From Dimorphilus gyrociliatus (lineage: Eukaryota > Annelida > Polychaeta > Dinophilidae), in the NCBI GenBank assembly GCA_904063045.1, contig CAJFCJ010000115.1:1-35861 (forward strand): 35,861 bases of DNA, in the 5' to 3' direction. The position numbers were made by a program, and so were the translations under genes. A model generated the notes under the pieces. That model was not told the DNA's origin, searched no databases, and saw nothing but the letters and a program-made list of their open reading frames with translations. Shown here piece after piece: positions 1 to 10,460 of this stretch (position 1 is its first letter; each line of letters begins with the position of its first letter).

Positions 1-2
1 AG

Positions 3-3000
3 CTGGTTGGCAATGCTAAAGATATTTACAACTGTGATAAGAACGGAGAAGAAAACTTGAAAAAGTTTGAGAATAGTAAAGTTGGAAAAGAACTACTTGA
101 AATGGTGAGTTTTAAAGATTTATCTCATTTGTTCCAATTGGCTAGAAATAATCAAGTAGTTAATGATTTTAAAAGTCCAAGTGAATTCATAAGGTTTATA
201 ATTGAAAAAAATCCAGATTTTTCAGAGAAACAATTTTTTATTGTATTGATTGAAGAATGTTTGAAAAGAGAAAAAAATTTGGATGCAGCTTTGCCATGTT
301 ATTGTCAAATTATAAAGGAAAAACAAGAATGCAATTTGAAATGTTTAGAAGCTGTTTTAGATTGTTTTAAAAACAAATCCATAAGTGTCAATTTATTACT
401 GTCATTCTTTGAATCAATTTATTATACTAGTAAATTTGAATCTCTTCCAAAAGTTTTTATGCCATTTGTCCTGAGTCATTTTGATAACAGACATCACATC
501 ATTCGATGGTATTCATTCCGTATCCTTCAAAGTGTTGGTATGGAGACAGAATATGGCCAGATTTTGAAAGAAAGGAGTGAAATGGTGATTAAAAATCTCA
601 AAATCAATCACCAAAAATCAGAAAATAGTTTGAAATTAGTGGCATGTATCCATTCACTTAATTATACAGATGATACAGTATTCTCCATGGAAGAGAAAGT
701 GTGGGAACGAGAGCTTCTCTTATCAGATATTTGTAAGAGTTTTAACTTTTCAATCACAGATCAAAATCCATTTTATCAAGACTGGTTGACCATTGAAAAA
801 AAGTTTAATTATGAGAAATCATGCACCATTCTGTCATTAGTTCACAAATGCAACTTTCCTACATTTTTGCAATTGGCAGAACTAACTGAAATGATTCAAG
901 AGTTTGAATTTCAAGAATTGGAGCATCTGTTGATTATTCATTCACCAAATCCATACAATACTATTAAACATAAATGGGCAATGTTACAGTTTGGAGAAGA
1001 TTCTATAAATAGAAAGATAACTGATAGATATTACTATGAATTGATTGGAAATGTATGCCAGAATTTTGATATTCAATTCATTAGAAAGTTGTTTAAAAGT
1101 CTGAAGAGTATTAATGATTTATCTTCATTTAAAGACATGTTAGATTTTTGTTTAAAAGAGAAAATTCATTTGAATAATGTGTTTGTTGACGAAAGTCTTG
1201 AGGTGAATGAACTTAGAAATTGCATTGAAGTTGCACACCTATTCAAATGCACAGAGAAAGAAGAAAACCAAAAATATCTTTCAGTATATTCACAACTGAA
1301 AAGCAATAATTGTAGTTTTGCAGATGTGGAATTACTTGTTAAATCATTTCAACAAAAGTCTGACAACTGTTTATTGGATTTTTTAAATACCATTTTCACA
1401 TATGGCATTTCATCATCAAAATTTGAAGAGATAAAGTCTGAGATATTGTTTCGCTGGAACTCATTTAATGAAATTTTGTACAATCTACATGAATTTTTTG
1501 TTAAGAATAATTTTGAGACAAAACCTATAAGGAAGAATTTAGAAGGTCTGCGAAATGAGCTGAAAGATTCTAACAAGCTGGATAGAGATTGGCAAAAATT
1601 TTTTGAATCTGATTCATTGAATGTAGATGAGTTGATTACTGAAGATCATGGTGACAAATCTCAATGGACTGAGGATGATATTAAAAACTGGGTAAAGTAT
1701 ATTAAAAAAGAAAAAGAATCATTTAGTGATTATGAGGCCATTGCAATCATTTCCCAAGGCAATTATCTTATATCTGGCCATGTTCTCACAGAAACTCAGA
1801 TTTTGTGCTGCCTTGTTGCACTTAAGGAAGTTAACCGTAGGGGAAAATTGCTTCAAGTTGCCACAGGTGAGGGAAAGTCGACTATCATTTGTGTTCTGGC
1901 AATTATCAGTGCTCTACGAGGTGAAAAAGTTGATGTCATCACCAGTTCACCAATTTTGGCTGAGAGAGACGCAAAACAAAAGGCAAAACTTTACAAATTA
2001 TTTAACCTAACTTGCTCTGATAATGGAGACAAAAAACCCTATTTAAAAGATAAAAAAGAGTGCTACTCAGATGATATTGTCTATGGAGAGATATCACAAT
2101 TTCAGTTTGACATTCTGAGGGATAATTACTACAAATTAAACACATTGGGAGGACGCAACTGCACAACAGCCTTCATTGATGAAGTAGACAGTATGATGAT
2201 AGATGATCATTTAAAGATAGCTCGTTTATCTTCAACAATGCCAGGAATGGATCAATTCCAACCTATTTACATATTAATTTGGCAACATTTAATTTCATTG
2301 GAAAATTATATTACAGAAAATCAATTTGAATTTGAGAATGATGATGAAAAGTTTAAATTTTTAAAAAAGAACCTGCAAGAGTTTCTTGATGAGAAATTGA
2401 AGAAATTTGATATTTATATTTCAAGTAATTTTACTGATTATTTTGAAAAACAAAAGGTAAAATGGACTTCTAGTGCATTAACAGCCAAATATGAGTTTCA
2501 GCAGGATATTGACTATATTATTCAAAATGGCGAAATTATGCCTGTTGACTATTACAGCACTGGTATTGTACAAAAGTTCACTAGATGGCGTAATGGATTA
2601 CATCAATTTCTCCAGTTAAAGCATAATTTAAAGTTGACCTGTGAAACTAGAACCACAAACTTTTTGTCGAATCTTGCCCTGATCTGCAAATATAAAAAAA
2701 TATATGGTCTATCTGGGACACTTGGATCAGAAATAGCCAGAAATGTTTTGAAAGATGTCTACACTGTTGATGTGATCAACATTCCCCAGATATGGCAAAA
2801 ACAATTCCTAGAATTGCAACCAATCTTTGCAAAGGATGTTTCGTGCTGGTTGGATGAAATTGAGAAAAATGTCAAATTAGAGATTATAAAAGGAAGAGGA
2901 GTTCTAATCATTTGCGAAACAATCAACTGTGCCAATTATATTAGTAACATGCTAAAACAGATTTTGCGCCCTGGCTCTGTCAAGGTTTATACAATGAATG

Positions 3001-5615
3001 ATATGAATCAAGAGGAATGTGTAGAGAAAATTTTACCTGGTGAAGTGATTGTTGCTACAAATCTAGCTGGTAGAGGTACTGATATAAAGGCAGATGAAAT
3101 TGAAGAAACAGGTGGACTCCATGTCATCCTTACTTTCTTACCAAAAAATCAACGTGTTGAAAATCAAGCATTTGGTAGAACTGCTAGACAAGGCAAACGT
3201 GGAACTGGACTGATGATTTTAAATTCACAAAATTTGAAAAATATAGGAAATGATAGTGAAGATATAAAACCTGGGCGTGACAGAATAGAGTCTAAAAAAC
3301 TCAAACAATTCAGAACAAAGGAATTAAAATTTATACAAACTAAAGATGAACTATTTATGGAATTTTGCAATATTCGGAATGAAATAGAAGAAATGGGAAA
3401 CAAAGATAAGTTATCCAACTATGTAAAAGAGTACATTTTTGCATCTGTAGAAGAACAGTGGGCAAGTTTCTTGGAAAAGCTTAATGATGAAAATGAAATA
3501 ACTGTTGAAAATGCCAAAAGTCATTTTAAAAAATGGATTGCCAAGATAAGAGAAGATAAAGAAAATCTAATCAAGAATCCATATTATTACATCAAAATTG
3601 GAAACAGGATACTTGAAAACAAACAATTATTTTTTGGTGAGAAAAAAAGTAAAGCACTGGAATACTACAATAAAGCAATTGCAATAGAAGAGAAATACCA
3701 GAATGATAAGCATAGAGATAATCTTAATCTGTTTTGTCCTGGTGCTGCACACTTTGGTGTTGCCTGGTGTTTGATTTTAACAAAACCTGAACATTACAAG
3801 GACAATGCTCTCAGTTCATTGAATAAGGCTCTTAATTGTACGTTAAATGAATTGAGTATATTAGTAGCCTCAGGACAACTGTTGAACAAAATTGATCCTA
3901 AGTATTCTTCAAGTGATTTGGAGAAACAATTAAACTTAAAGGAAACCATTTTCTTGCAGTATATAGAGAATATTAACAGTGCCATAGATTGTATCAAGAG
4001 ATCAAAACGACTTGTCAATTTGACTTCTATTGAAAAACACCCAGAAATTGACCCTGCTTCAGAAACACACACCTATTTCAAGGAAAAAGAAAAAGAAGAA
4101 TTAAAAGCTATTGTCAAGAAAAATTTGTCCTATTCACTAGAATTTAATCATCTTACTTGTTCAAAAGACCTTGGTAAAAACAAGGATCAAGCATTAAACA
4201 CTCTGGAAAATGCTTATAACAAAGGCCATCATTCACTAGATGCTAGCTCAAATAATGTTAGAATAAATATGAATCAAGTTGATCTTAACAATATTCAAAG
4301 TGTATTTTTTAAAAAGGAAAAAGTATTTAAAGGTCTGACAAGAGAAGCAGCAATAGAAACTCTCAAAAAACAACAGACGTACTCGCATAAATTTAGAATA
4401 ACTGGACCTCTTGTTGTAAATCTAATAGAATATTTAGGTGGAAAAAAACCAAGTGAACCAGTAGAAGGAAAAATAAATGAAATTATTAAACATGTTAAAA
4501 AGACAAATATTAATGTCACTGATTCAGTTTTTGATATTACCATTAAAGAGGCTAATCTGAACAAATTCACTAATTTCAAATCAAATTCTAAGAAATCTCA
4601 AGCACCATTTACACTAAATATAACTTTTAATGATATCAATAAAGAAGCTTCAATGGCAAAATTGACAGAACTTAAAGTTGAATCATATGATATAGAACTT
4701 ATCATACTAAAATCAAATCTTTTGAAATTGATAAAAGCAAACCTTGACCTAAAACATGGTGTTTTATGGGAAAGCAATTCTCAAACATTTAAACAATTCA
4801 AAAGGGATCATCTATTGATTGAAATTAAAAAGTTAAATTTAGATAATACGCCATGCTGTATCAAGTTTAACAATCTGATTACTACTCAAGTAAAACACAT
4901 CATCAACAGCTGTGACAAAAATACAAAATTTAATATTTCCTTTAATAACATTAATGACTATTTTGAAATTGATCTTGGAGAAGGTCAAGTTGACCTTAGT
5001 TTTGATGGATTGAACAAAACAATAGCAAAAGATGTTATCAATTTGCTTAGAGAACATGATTTAAATTTCTCTCTGGAATTTTACAATTTAAATTGTGACA
5101 ATGTCACATCAATTATGGAACATGCTGATGTGAACCAAGAAGAAATAAATGAATTTAGAGTGAAAAATATTAGGGATATTTGGAGAAAATCTCCCTCTAA
5201 ATATGTATTGAATGAATTTATCTCAAAAGGAATGGACAATATTGTTGAATTCAGAGAAAAGGGTTTTGTTCCCTGGAGGAGTGTAATAGTTGTGGCTTGT
5301 CTTAGTGGGGTTCAGGCAATTGCTGGTACTATTTTGATAAGTACTGGCCTTTTAGTACCATTTGGAATTGGGTTATTAATAGAAGCAGGTGCAGACATTA
5401 TTACAGCAGTTGGAATTTACAGAAATCGACAATTTCATTGGCGCTCTTATTGTGCTCAAAAAGCAATTAGTATAGCAATTTCATGTGCTACTATGGCACT
5501 CTCAAAGGTTAAAGATGTTGTCAAAGGTGGAAAAGTTCTTGTAACAAATGTTGGGGGAGAATTCTTGGAGGAAAGTTTTACTAAAGCTATAACAAAGGCT
5601 ACTTTAAGTCTTTAA
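3..5615 (+). CDS. SecA-like DEAD-motor protein with TPR-like and C-terminal hydrophobic regions (5' partial)
   Basis: The frame is open from the left window edge to a TAA at 5613-5615 and has no ATG near position 57, so the N-terminus lies upstream. Residue numbers count from the TTG at 57. About 600 residues of helix-rich sequence come first. A SecA-type motor follows: Walker A (ATGEGKST, ~602-609), the SSPILAERDA motif, FQFDILRDNY, the DEVD box (~708-711), NLAGRGTD (~1001-1008) and FGRTARQGKRGTG (~1039). These match bacterial/plastid SecA motifs, the ATPase that drives preprotein export. A TPR-like stretch lies near 1195-1260. The last ~110 residues contain a hydrophobic hairpin (~1742-1790). 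The size and added domains are unlike any export SecA (about 800-900 residues), so I infer a SecA-derived motor with another, unknown role, possibly membrane-associated. No in-frame stop interrupts more than 5.6 kb, so it is probably functional. An intron or further exon upstream is possible. Confidence 0.85.
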   Translation: MVGNAKDIYNCDKNGEENLKKFENSKVGKELLEMVSFKDLSHLFQLARNNQVVNDFKSPSEFIRFIIEKNPDFSEKQFFIVLIEECLKREKNLDAALPCYCQIIKEKQECNLKCLEAVLDCFKNKSISVNLLLSFFESIYYTSKFESLPKVFMPFVLSHFDNRHHIIRWYSFRILQSVGMETEYGQILKERSEMVIKNLKINHQKSENSLKLVACIHSLNYTDDTVFSMEEKVWERELLLSDICKSFNFSITDQNPFYQDWLTIEKKFNYEKSCTILSLVHKCNFPTFLQLAELTEMIQEFEFQELEHLLIIHSPNPYNTIKHKWAMLQFGEDSINRKITDRYYYELIGNVCQNFDIQFIRKLFKSLKSINDLSSFKDMLDFCLKEKIHLNNVFVDESLEVNELRNCIEVAHLFKCTEKEENQKYLSVYSQLKSNNCSFADVELLVKSFQQKSDNCLLDFLNTIFTYGISSSKFEEIKSEILFRWNSFNEILYNLHEFFVKNNFETKPIRKNLEGLRNELKDSNKLDRDWQKFFESDSLNVDELITEDHGDKSQWTEDDIKNWVKYIKKEKESFSDYEAIAIISQGNYLISGHVLTETQILCCLVALKEVNRRGKLLQVATGEGKSTIICVLAIISALRGEKVDVITSSPILAERDAKQKAKLYKLFNLTCSDNGDKKPYLKDKKECYSDDIVYGEISQFQFDILRDNYYKLNTLGGRNCTTAFIDEVDSMMIDDHLKIARLSSTMPGMDQFQPIYILIWQHLISLENYITENQFEFENDDEKFKFLKKNLQEFLDEKLKKFDIYISSNFTDYFEKQKVKWTSSALTAKYEFQQDIDYIIQNGEIMPVDYYSTGIVQKFTRWRNGLHQFLQLKHNLKLTCETRTTNFLSNLALICKYKKIYGLSGTLGSEIARNVLKDVYTVDVINIPQIWQKQFLELQPIFAKDVSCWLDEIEKNVKLEIIKGRGVLIICETINCANYISNMLKQILRPGSVKVYTMNDMNQEECVEKILPGEVIVATNLAGRGTDIKADEIEETGGLHVILTFLPKNQRVENQAFGRTARQGKRGTGLMILNSQNLKNIGNDSEDIKPGRDRIESKKLKQFRTKELKFIQTKDELFMEFCNIRNEIEEMGNKDKLSNYVKEYIFASVEEQWASFLEKLNDENEITVENAKSHFKKWIAKIREDKENLIKNPYYYIKIGNRILENKQLFFGEKKSKALEYYNKAIAIEEKYQNDKHRDNLNLFCPGAAHFGVAWCLILTKPEHYKDNALSSLNKALNCTLNELSILVASGQLLNKIDPKYSSSDLEKQLNLKETIFLQYIENINSAIDCIKRSKRLVNLTSIEKHPEIDPASETHTYFKEKEKEELKAIVKKNLSYSLEFNHLTCSKDLGKNKDQALNTLENAYNKGHHSLDASSNNVRINMNQVDLNNIQSVFFKKEKVFKGLTREAAIETLKKQQTYSHKFRITGPLVVNLIEYLGGKKPSEPVEGKINEIIKHVKKTNINVTDSVFDITIKEANLNKFTNFKSNSKKSQAPFTLNITFNDINKEASMAKLTELKVESYDIELIILKSNLLKLIKANLDLKHGVLWESNSQTFKQFKRDHLLIEIKKLNLDNTPCCIKFNNLITTQVKHIINSCDKNTKFNISFNNINDYFEIDLGEGQVDLSFDGLNKTIAKDVINLLREHDLNFSLEFYNLNCDNVTSIMEHADVNQEEINEFRVKNIRDIWRKSPSKYVLNEFISKGMDNIVEFREKGFVPWRSVIVVACLSGVQAIAGTILISTGLLVPFGIGLLIEAGADIITAVGIYRNRQFHWRSYCAQKAISIAISCATMALSKVKDVVKGGKVLVTNVGGEFLEESFTKAITKATLSL

Positions 5616-5643
5616 ATTTGCATTAGATTAAGATGAAAATATT

Positions 5644-5649
5644 AATAAA
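5644..5649 (+). promoter_or_regulatory. Candidate polyadenylation signal AATAAA
   Basis: An AATAAA hexamer lies 29 bases after the stop codon of the SecA-like ORF. That position fits a short 3' UTR. The composition is AT-rich, so chance occurrence is possible. Confidence 0.45.
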
Positions 5650-5927
5650 GTAGAGATTTTCAATACATCATTAATTTTTCTAATAAGCTTGTTGCTGAGT
5701 GTGGCCAGTACAGGGAGCGATTTTCACAGGGTTTGCATTCTTCAGTGATGATTGAATGTTAGATGCAAACCTCAAGAAATCTAAGAAGATTGTCTGGAAA
5801 CAAATTCAGAATGGTGAAATAACTGGTACACACATACATTCTTGTTTCTAAATCTGCACCCAATCTTAACCTGTAGTTTGTTGTTTTGTAATTGTAGGAA
5901 AATAATTTTTCTCTCTTTTCAAGCCAA

Positions 5928-6115
5928 GGGATCAACAGAAAACGGTCCCAAGAAGGATATTTGAAGGCAGCATTTTGAGTTAAGAAATGGTTAGGAGGAA
6001 AAAAGCATTTATTGATTTGTAGTTAGGGGGTCCCATCTAAGGGTTAGGGATACAATAGGGATGGTTTAGGGTTGGGGTAAAACCATGATTTTGGGGCTGT
6101 TTTCTGTCGCATCCC
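5928..6115. mobile_element. Short terminal-inverted-repeat element (MITE-like), copy M2
   Basis: The left end reads GGGATCAACAGAAAACGGTC. The right end, reverse-complemented, reads GGGATGCGACAGAAAACAGC, giving inverted termini. Its interior, reverse-complemented, matches the elements at 12550-12759 and 17910-18106 (shared CCCTAACCC-type and TCCTAACCATTT segments). AAGCC occurs at both flanks, so a target duplication is possible but imperfect. There is no coding capacity, so it is non-autonomous. Confidence 0.7.
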
Positions 6116-6828
6116 AAGCCTATATATCAATATATTGGAAAGTATAACAACATTAACATCAAAAATAGCTTAAATTCATTTTTTGTAGGCTATCAGTCAA
6201 CACTACTATACTCATATAAAACAGTCTTTCATATTTTTGTTACATGAGAATTATGAGACTGTCAGATTTCAATCCTTTGACCACTTGAACCCAAGCTTTG
6301 GAAAATGTATAAAAGGAAATGCATTTCCCCAGCTTGTCAGTTCAGTTCTTTAACCGTTAACTGGTTGTTTAAACTTACTTGTTTAGAACTAGAAACTCAT
6401 TTACTCAATACATATTCTTTAAATGAAATACTGGCATTTTGTTGATTAATTTCTACTGAAATTACATTTCTTAAGACTACTTGTGGACAAATTTGAAAAT
6501 TTCTATTTGTTTGAGTACTTTGGTAGGTTGATAAATGATTGGAAAGGACAAATACTGTTCTGAAGAAGCAGAAATTCCCTCAATTACAATACAACAAAGT
6601 ACACCAATAATCACAAGAATATGGTAGAAATATTAATATATGTACAAATTATCAATAATCTATTCCTATTGAAATTGCCATTTGTTCAAAAACACGGTAT
6701 CAGTCCAAAAAGCTTAACCTTTAGTTTACAAGATTGTTATAAAGTGGTTATGCTTAAAAAGGGTTAAAAGAGAAAATTTTCAAAATTTTATGTTTGTTTT
6801 GGTTATGTACATTGTTAAAGTGGAAACC
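6116..6828. other. AT-rich spacer with one TATA-like site
   Basis: No gene was recognised here. A TATAAAAG box near 6308-6315 is followed about 30 bases later by CAGTTC-like sequence. This is promoter-like or an LTR remnant, but no matching repeat was seen and the support is weak. Confidence 0.3.
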
Positions 6829-6945
6829 ATGACGAACTTTTTTGGTGACACTGAATTCCAATGTGGAATTTGTGGGGAATTTTATAAAGAGAAAAGTTCA
6901 GATATACTCTCTTGTAAACATAAAATGTGTTTTCAACTTTATTGA
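6829..6945 (+). pseudogene. RING-finger-like N-terminal scrap
   Basis: A 38-codon ATG frame ends at TGA 6943-6945. It encodes FQCGICGEFY, a 13-residue gap, then CKHKMC. The spacing C-x2-C, then C-x-H-x2-C, is the first half of a RING finger, the zinc-binding domain of many E3 ubiquitin ligases. The frame stops just before the next expected Cys pair, and no continuation was found in the neighbouring sequence. It is probably the remnant of a RING/TRIM-type gene, although a first exon with an unrecognised splice site remains possible. Confidence 0.45.
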
Positions 6946-7045
6946 AAGAAGTGACAGGAAACACTTATAAATTAAGAGAATACTTTTAATAATGTGCAAC
7001 TTTGCTTTTATCAAGTGAGTTGTGTATTGAGTATTTGAAAACAAC

Positions 7046-7132
7046 GGATAATGTTGAAAGGGTCCACAGTTGAAAAGGTCCGCAAGCTGATTGAAAGGGT
7101 CCGCAGACCATTTGAAGGGTCCGCGACTCAAA
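7046..7132. repeat. Short tandem array A1 (TTGAAAGGGTCCGCAG-type units)
   Basis: Four imperfect copies of a unit built on GAAAGGGTCCGCAG occur, spaced about 16, 21 and 20 bases apart. The left border GGATAATGTTGAAAGGGTCC resembles the terminus of the foldback elements elsewhere in the window. No inverted partner arm was found to the right, so this is likely one end of a decayed foldback element. Confidence 0.6.
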
Positions 7133-9689
7133 TTAAATTTTTAATGCTAACCCTGTTCAAAGTATGTTTTCAAATGACATTGAATACATGTAAGATTAAC
7201 CTTTTACTTTTTCATCAGAATGTAAAAGAATTGATTGGTGATTATTCACCCAAAACCATAAGAATGGATTTTGAGAGGGCACTTTGGAAAGCAGTCTGAA
7301 AATTGTTTCCTGCAGCTGAATCAAAAGAAAAATTCAAGTGATATTGAAAATTAATAATAAAATGTATAATGTTAATTTTTTTGTTTGTTTCAAATAGGTC
7401 AGAAAATTGCATAAGATGTAACAATTTTTGGTAAATGTTGGATTGGTACCAACACTCAAAAATAGACAGAGGTCATCATAATGCTGTTTTTAAATACCAC
7501 AAATTATTAATAATAATTGTTTGTCAAAAGTAAAATATTTGAGTATAAGGCATTGGCAGAGTAAGGTTAATTTCACTTGACCATCTACAATAGTATTGTG
7601 CTTACAATACTTGTTGAAGTGACAATGAACTACACACTTCAAATATATATGAAATAGTGTAAGATACAATTAATGATCATTAAATATGATGTGCAAATTA
7701 ATAAAAACTAGAATTTAAGTTTAGTTGTAAGTATATTCTACAACTACCTTTAAATAGTATAAAAATAGGGTGTGCTGTACACTAGGCAGGCAGAGTATTG
7801 TTAAATACTATTTTGATATTTCTTTTCCATAGGTGAATGGAATGTAACAATTTGGAGTTACTCTATAGATTGTGCATACTTGTAGGTAAGTATATGCGTA
7901 TGGTTTACAATAACCGCCTGAATGTGTACAAAATCATTAAAGGTTTCATTTCTTCAAATTTGTCTTCTTTCATCACTGAAATCAATACAATTTCTAACAT
8001 TTTTTCACAAATAATATGAAAAATTTTGGCCTATGTTTGAAAAAGAGTTCTTTCTAAAGTAATAAAAGCTAACTCTATAAAATAAAAGTCTTTCTAAAGT
8101 TGCACCATTCTAATTCCTATGAAATAGAAGTCTTTCTAATGTACCATTATATCTAAAGTCTAAATATTGATATACTGTATCATTATATCTAAGTGCACAA
8201 GTATATAGCAAAATAAGGGTAAGTTATATTCATATAAAACATATTGGACTTTGAATAACTTGAATTGTTGAAAAGGCTCTTGGCTATATGAAGAAATATA
8301 AAGAAAAAGGAGATGACTGGAAAGATTTCAGAAAATTATTGGCATTCCCTTTTTTTCAACCAACATTTGACTGCTTAAAGACAGAACTTCATATCTAGAG
8401 TATCTAACCAAAAATATAACATATATTTTACCAAACCATTTTAGGAAAATTCCATATATATACTAAAGAAAAAAAGGGTGTATTTTTTACTCTGGTATCA
8501 ACTTTAAATTTGAAAATATTAGTTGTGGTTGCTTAATAACCAGTGTGTTTAATATAAGTATTAACCCTATAGCTATTATCAATCAGTAAAGAAACATCCT
8601 TTGAAAATTTTCACTATAAAAGTCTATTTTAAAAAATCTTAACTGAGTTATATGAAAAAATCATTTAAAAAACTATTTGAGTAGTTCGATTTTCTAAAAA
8701 TGTATCTCAGATAAACACAATTGGAAATATGTCAAAAAGGTTTTTTTGAAATTTATTGAAAAGAAATAGGTCAGGCATAACATAATCATAACATCAAATA
8801 TTTATTTTTGATTATCATGGATGATTATTCTCCTTTCCTTAGTCATGCAACATGTCAATGTTGAACTTGTCTAAACATAATCTCATCTTTGTTGGACAGT
8901 AGCTCAATGTCATCTTAGCCTTTACACAGTTATTGCAAGTTTCACGTAATTTCGTATCTGTATAACTTTCTCTCTAAATAGAGTAAAAACATCACTTATG
9001 TCAAAATATATATACAAGCTACATTTTCACAATTATATGCATCATTCAATACCTTTAAGATTTTGGTGAGTTCCTGCATTAAACTGCTACATCTATTCAA
9101 AGTCTCCAATGAACTATCATCAAATGAAAGTTAATCTCTTTCAACCAAATCATCAAGAAGTGAAGGCTTTGCCAATACATGGCAAGTTAAAAGAAGAGCA
9201 AAAACAACCACAAGTAATGTTTTCATATTTAAAGTTGAAAATACTTCCTATTTATATTGATTTTTTTTATATAACCCGGTTAAGATTTTTCATAAGAAAC
9301 TTTCATAGTGAAAATGTTCAAAGAATTTTTCTTTACTGATTGATTATAGGTATAGGGTTAATATTTACATTAAACAACCTGGTTAGACCAGTTTAATATA
9401 GGGTTAACATTTATATTAAAAATATTAAATAATAACAGTGTTAAACAACTGGTTCAAATAGAGCCTCTACTTTCAAAGCATTTATTAAATGAAAAGAAAA
9501 CTGCTTATTCCAGTTTAATATAGTTGATCTTCTAAATTAATTTTTGTTTCTTCCCTCACCATTTCTTGATGATCAGTCAGGTAATTAATATTTTCTCAAA
9601 TTCCACATCCACAAGGGCCATTACCCACTTTACTAATCTCAAATTATGCTTGTTTTCAGCAAATGTTTGAACAAAGTTTTTGTAATAGG
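7133..9689. other. AT-rich spacer without a recognised gene
   Basis: Reading both strands shows only short chance ORFs. Local repeats of GTCTTTCTAAAGT-like sequence occur around 8040-8140. Nothing else was supportable. Confidence 0.5.
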
Positions 9690-9890
9690 TATATCAGTAA
9701 GAGAGACTTCTTTATCTATGGTACTATGAAAAAAATGTATGCTTTTACCATATTCCTTCATCAAATTTTGTAGGAATATCGTAATCTTTGCAAAGTCTTT
9801 AATAAAACTTCTATGATATCAGCAAACAGCAACAAAATTGAGTAATGTGTTGTCAAATAGAGATTTATATGCTTCTTCTATCCTAACAAT
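9690..9890 (-). pseudogene. Decayed gypsy-type pol fragment (end of reverse transcriptase)
   Basis: The minus strand encodes a stretch containing LLNFVAVC, a stop, then RSFIKDFAKI. It aligns with LLSFVAFC followed by RKFIQDFARV in the pol gene of the retrotransposon at 18.7-27 kb. This is the conserved segment between the reverse transcriptase and RNase H domains of gypsy-type elements. An in-frame TGA near 9819 interrupts it. The flanking sequence to about 9960 may also derive from pol but is too eroded to align by eye. Confidence 0.6.
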
Positions 9891-10460
9891 TGTTCCTATC
9901 CAAATTTCTATTAATAATCTCATTCCAGATTGTTCAAATGCAATTATTTTTTCACGCAAGGAACAAAAGTTAATTAGTTGAAGAGAGTTGGAGAGTTTCC
10001 TTTTGGTATGAGACATACCATCCAAGTACCACATATCTATTTATGCCATGGAAGTTCCATTCATCTTGACAAATCTGATGAAAAATCTTAATTGAATTTA
10101 AATATTCATTATTTTTAAATGCAATAATGGAATGAAATTTTTAAATTTTAAATTTTGTATTAGTTTGTAATCAATTTAGAGAATGGCTACAGAGTTTTTT
10201 GGCATGGTTCCAACTCGAGAACTTTTCCTGGCCAAGTATGAATCATAGGACATTGAATCAACTGGGATCAGGTTAAGTGTTCCCATAATTTCCCTAAATA
10301 TCTCGTTTTGTTGTGTTTGCCTTATCCCTAACCCAACAGTTAACAAAGTACATCCCATTTGTTTTTTACATCTCAACAAAAAAAATGAATACAACATAAG
10401 TTCTGTTTTTAAAAAGATATGTTGCTTGAATGAATTGACAGCTTGCTTGTCTATTCTGAG
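9891..10460. other. Spacer without a clear gene
   Basis: There are short minus-strand frames only (for example 10176-10397, 73 residues). No family was recognised. It may include further eroded retrotransposon sequence. Confidence 0.35.

Noticed and set aside
57-5615. Bacterial contamination (secA gene)
   Set aside because: The protein is twice the length of SecA with non-bacterial added regions, its base composition matches the rest of the window, and the other genes nearby are eukaryotic. It cannot be excluded without coverage data.
9819-10397. PiggyBac-type transposase remnant suggested by motifs such as VGTMPKNS and WYLDGMSHTKRKLS
   Set aside because: The motifs are isolated and wrongly spaced. 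The adjoining stretch instead matches gypsy pol.
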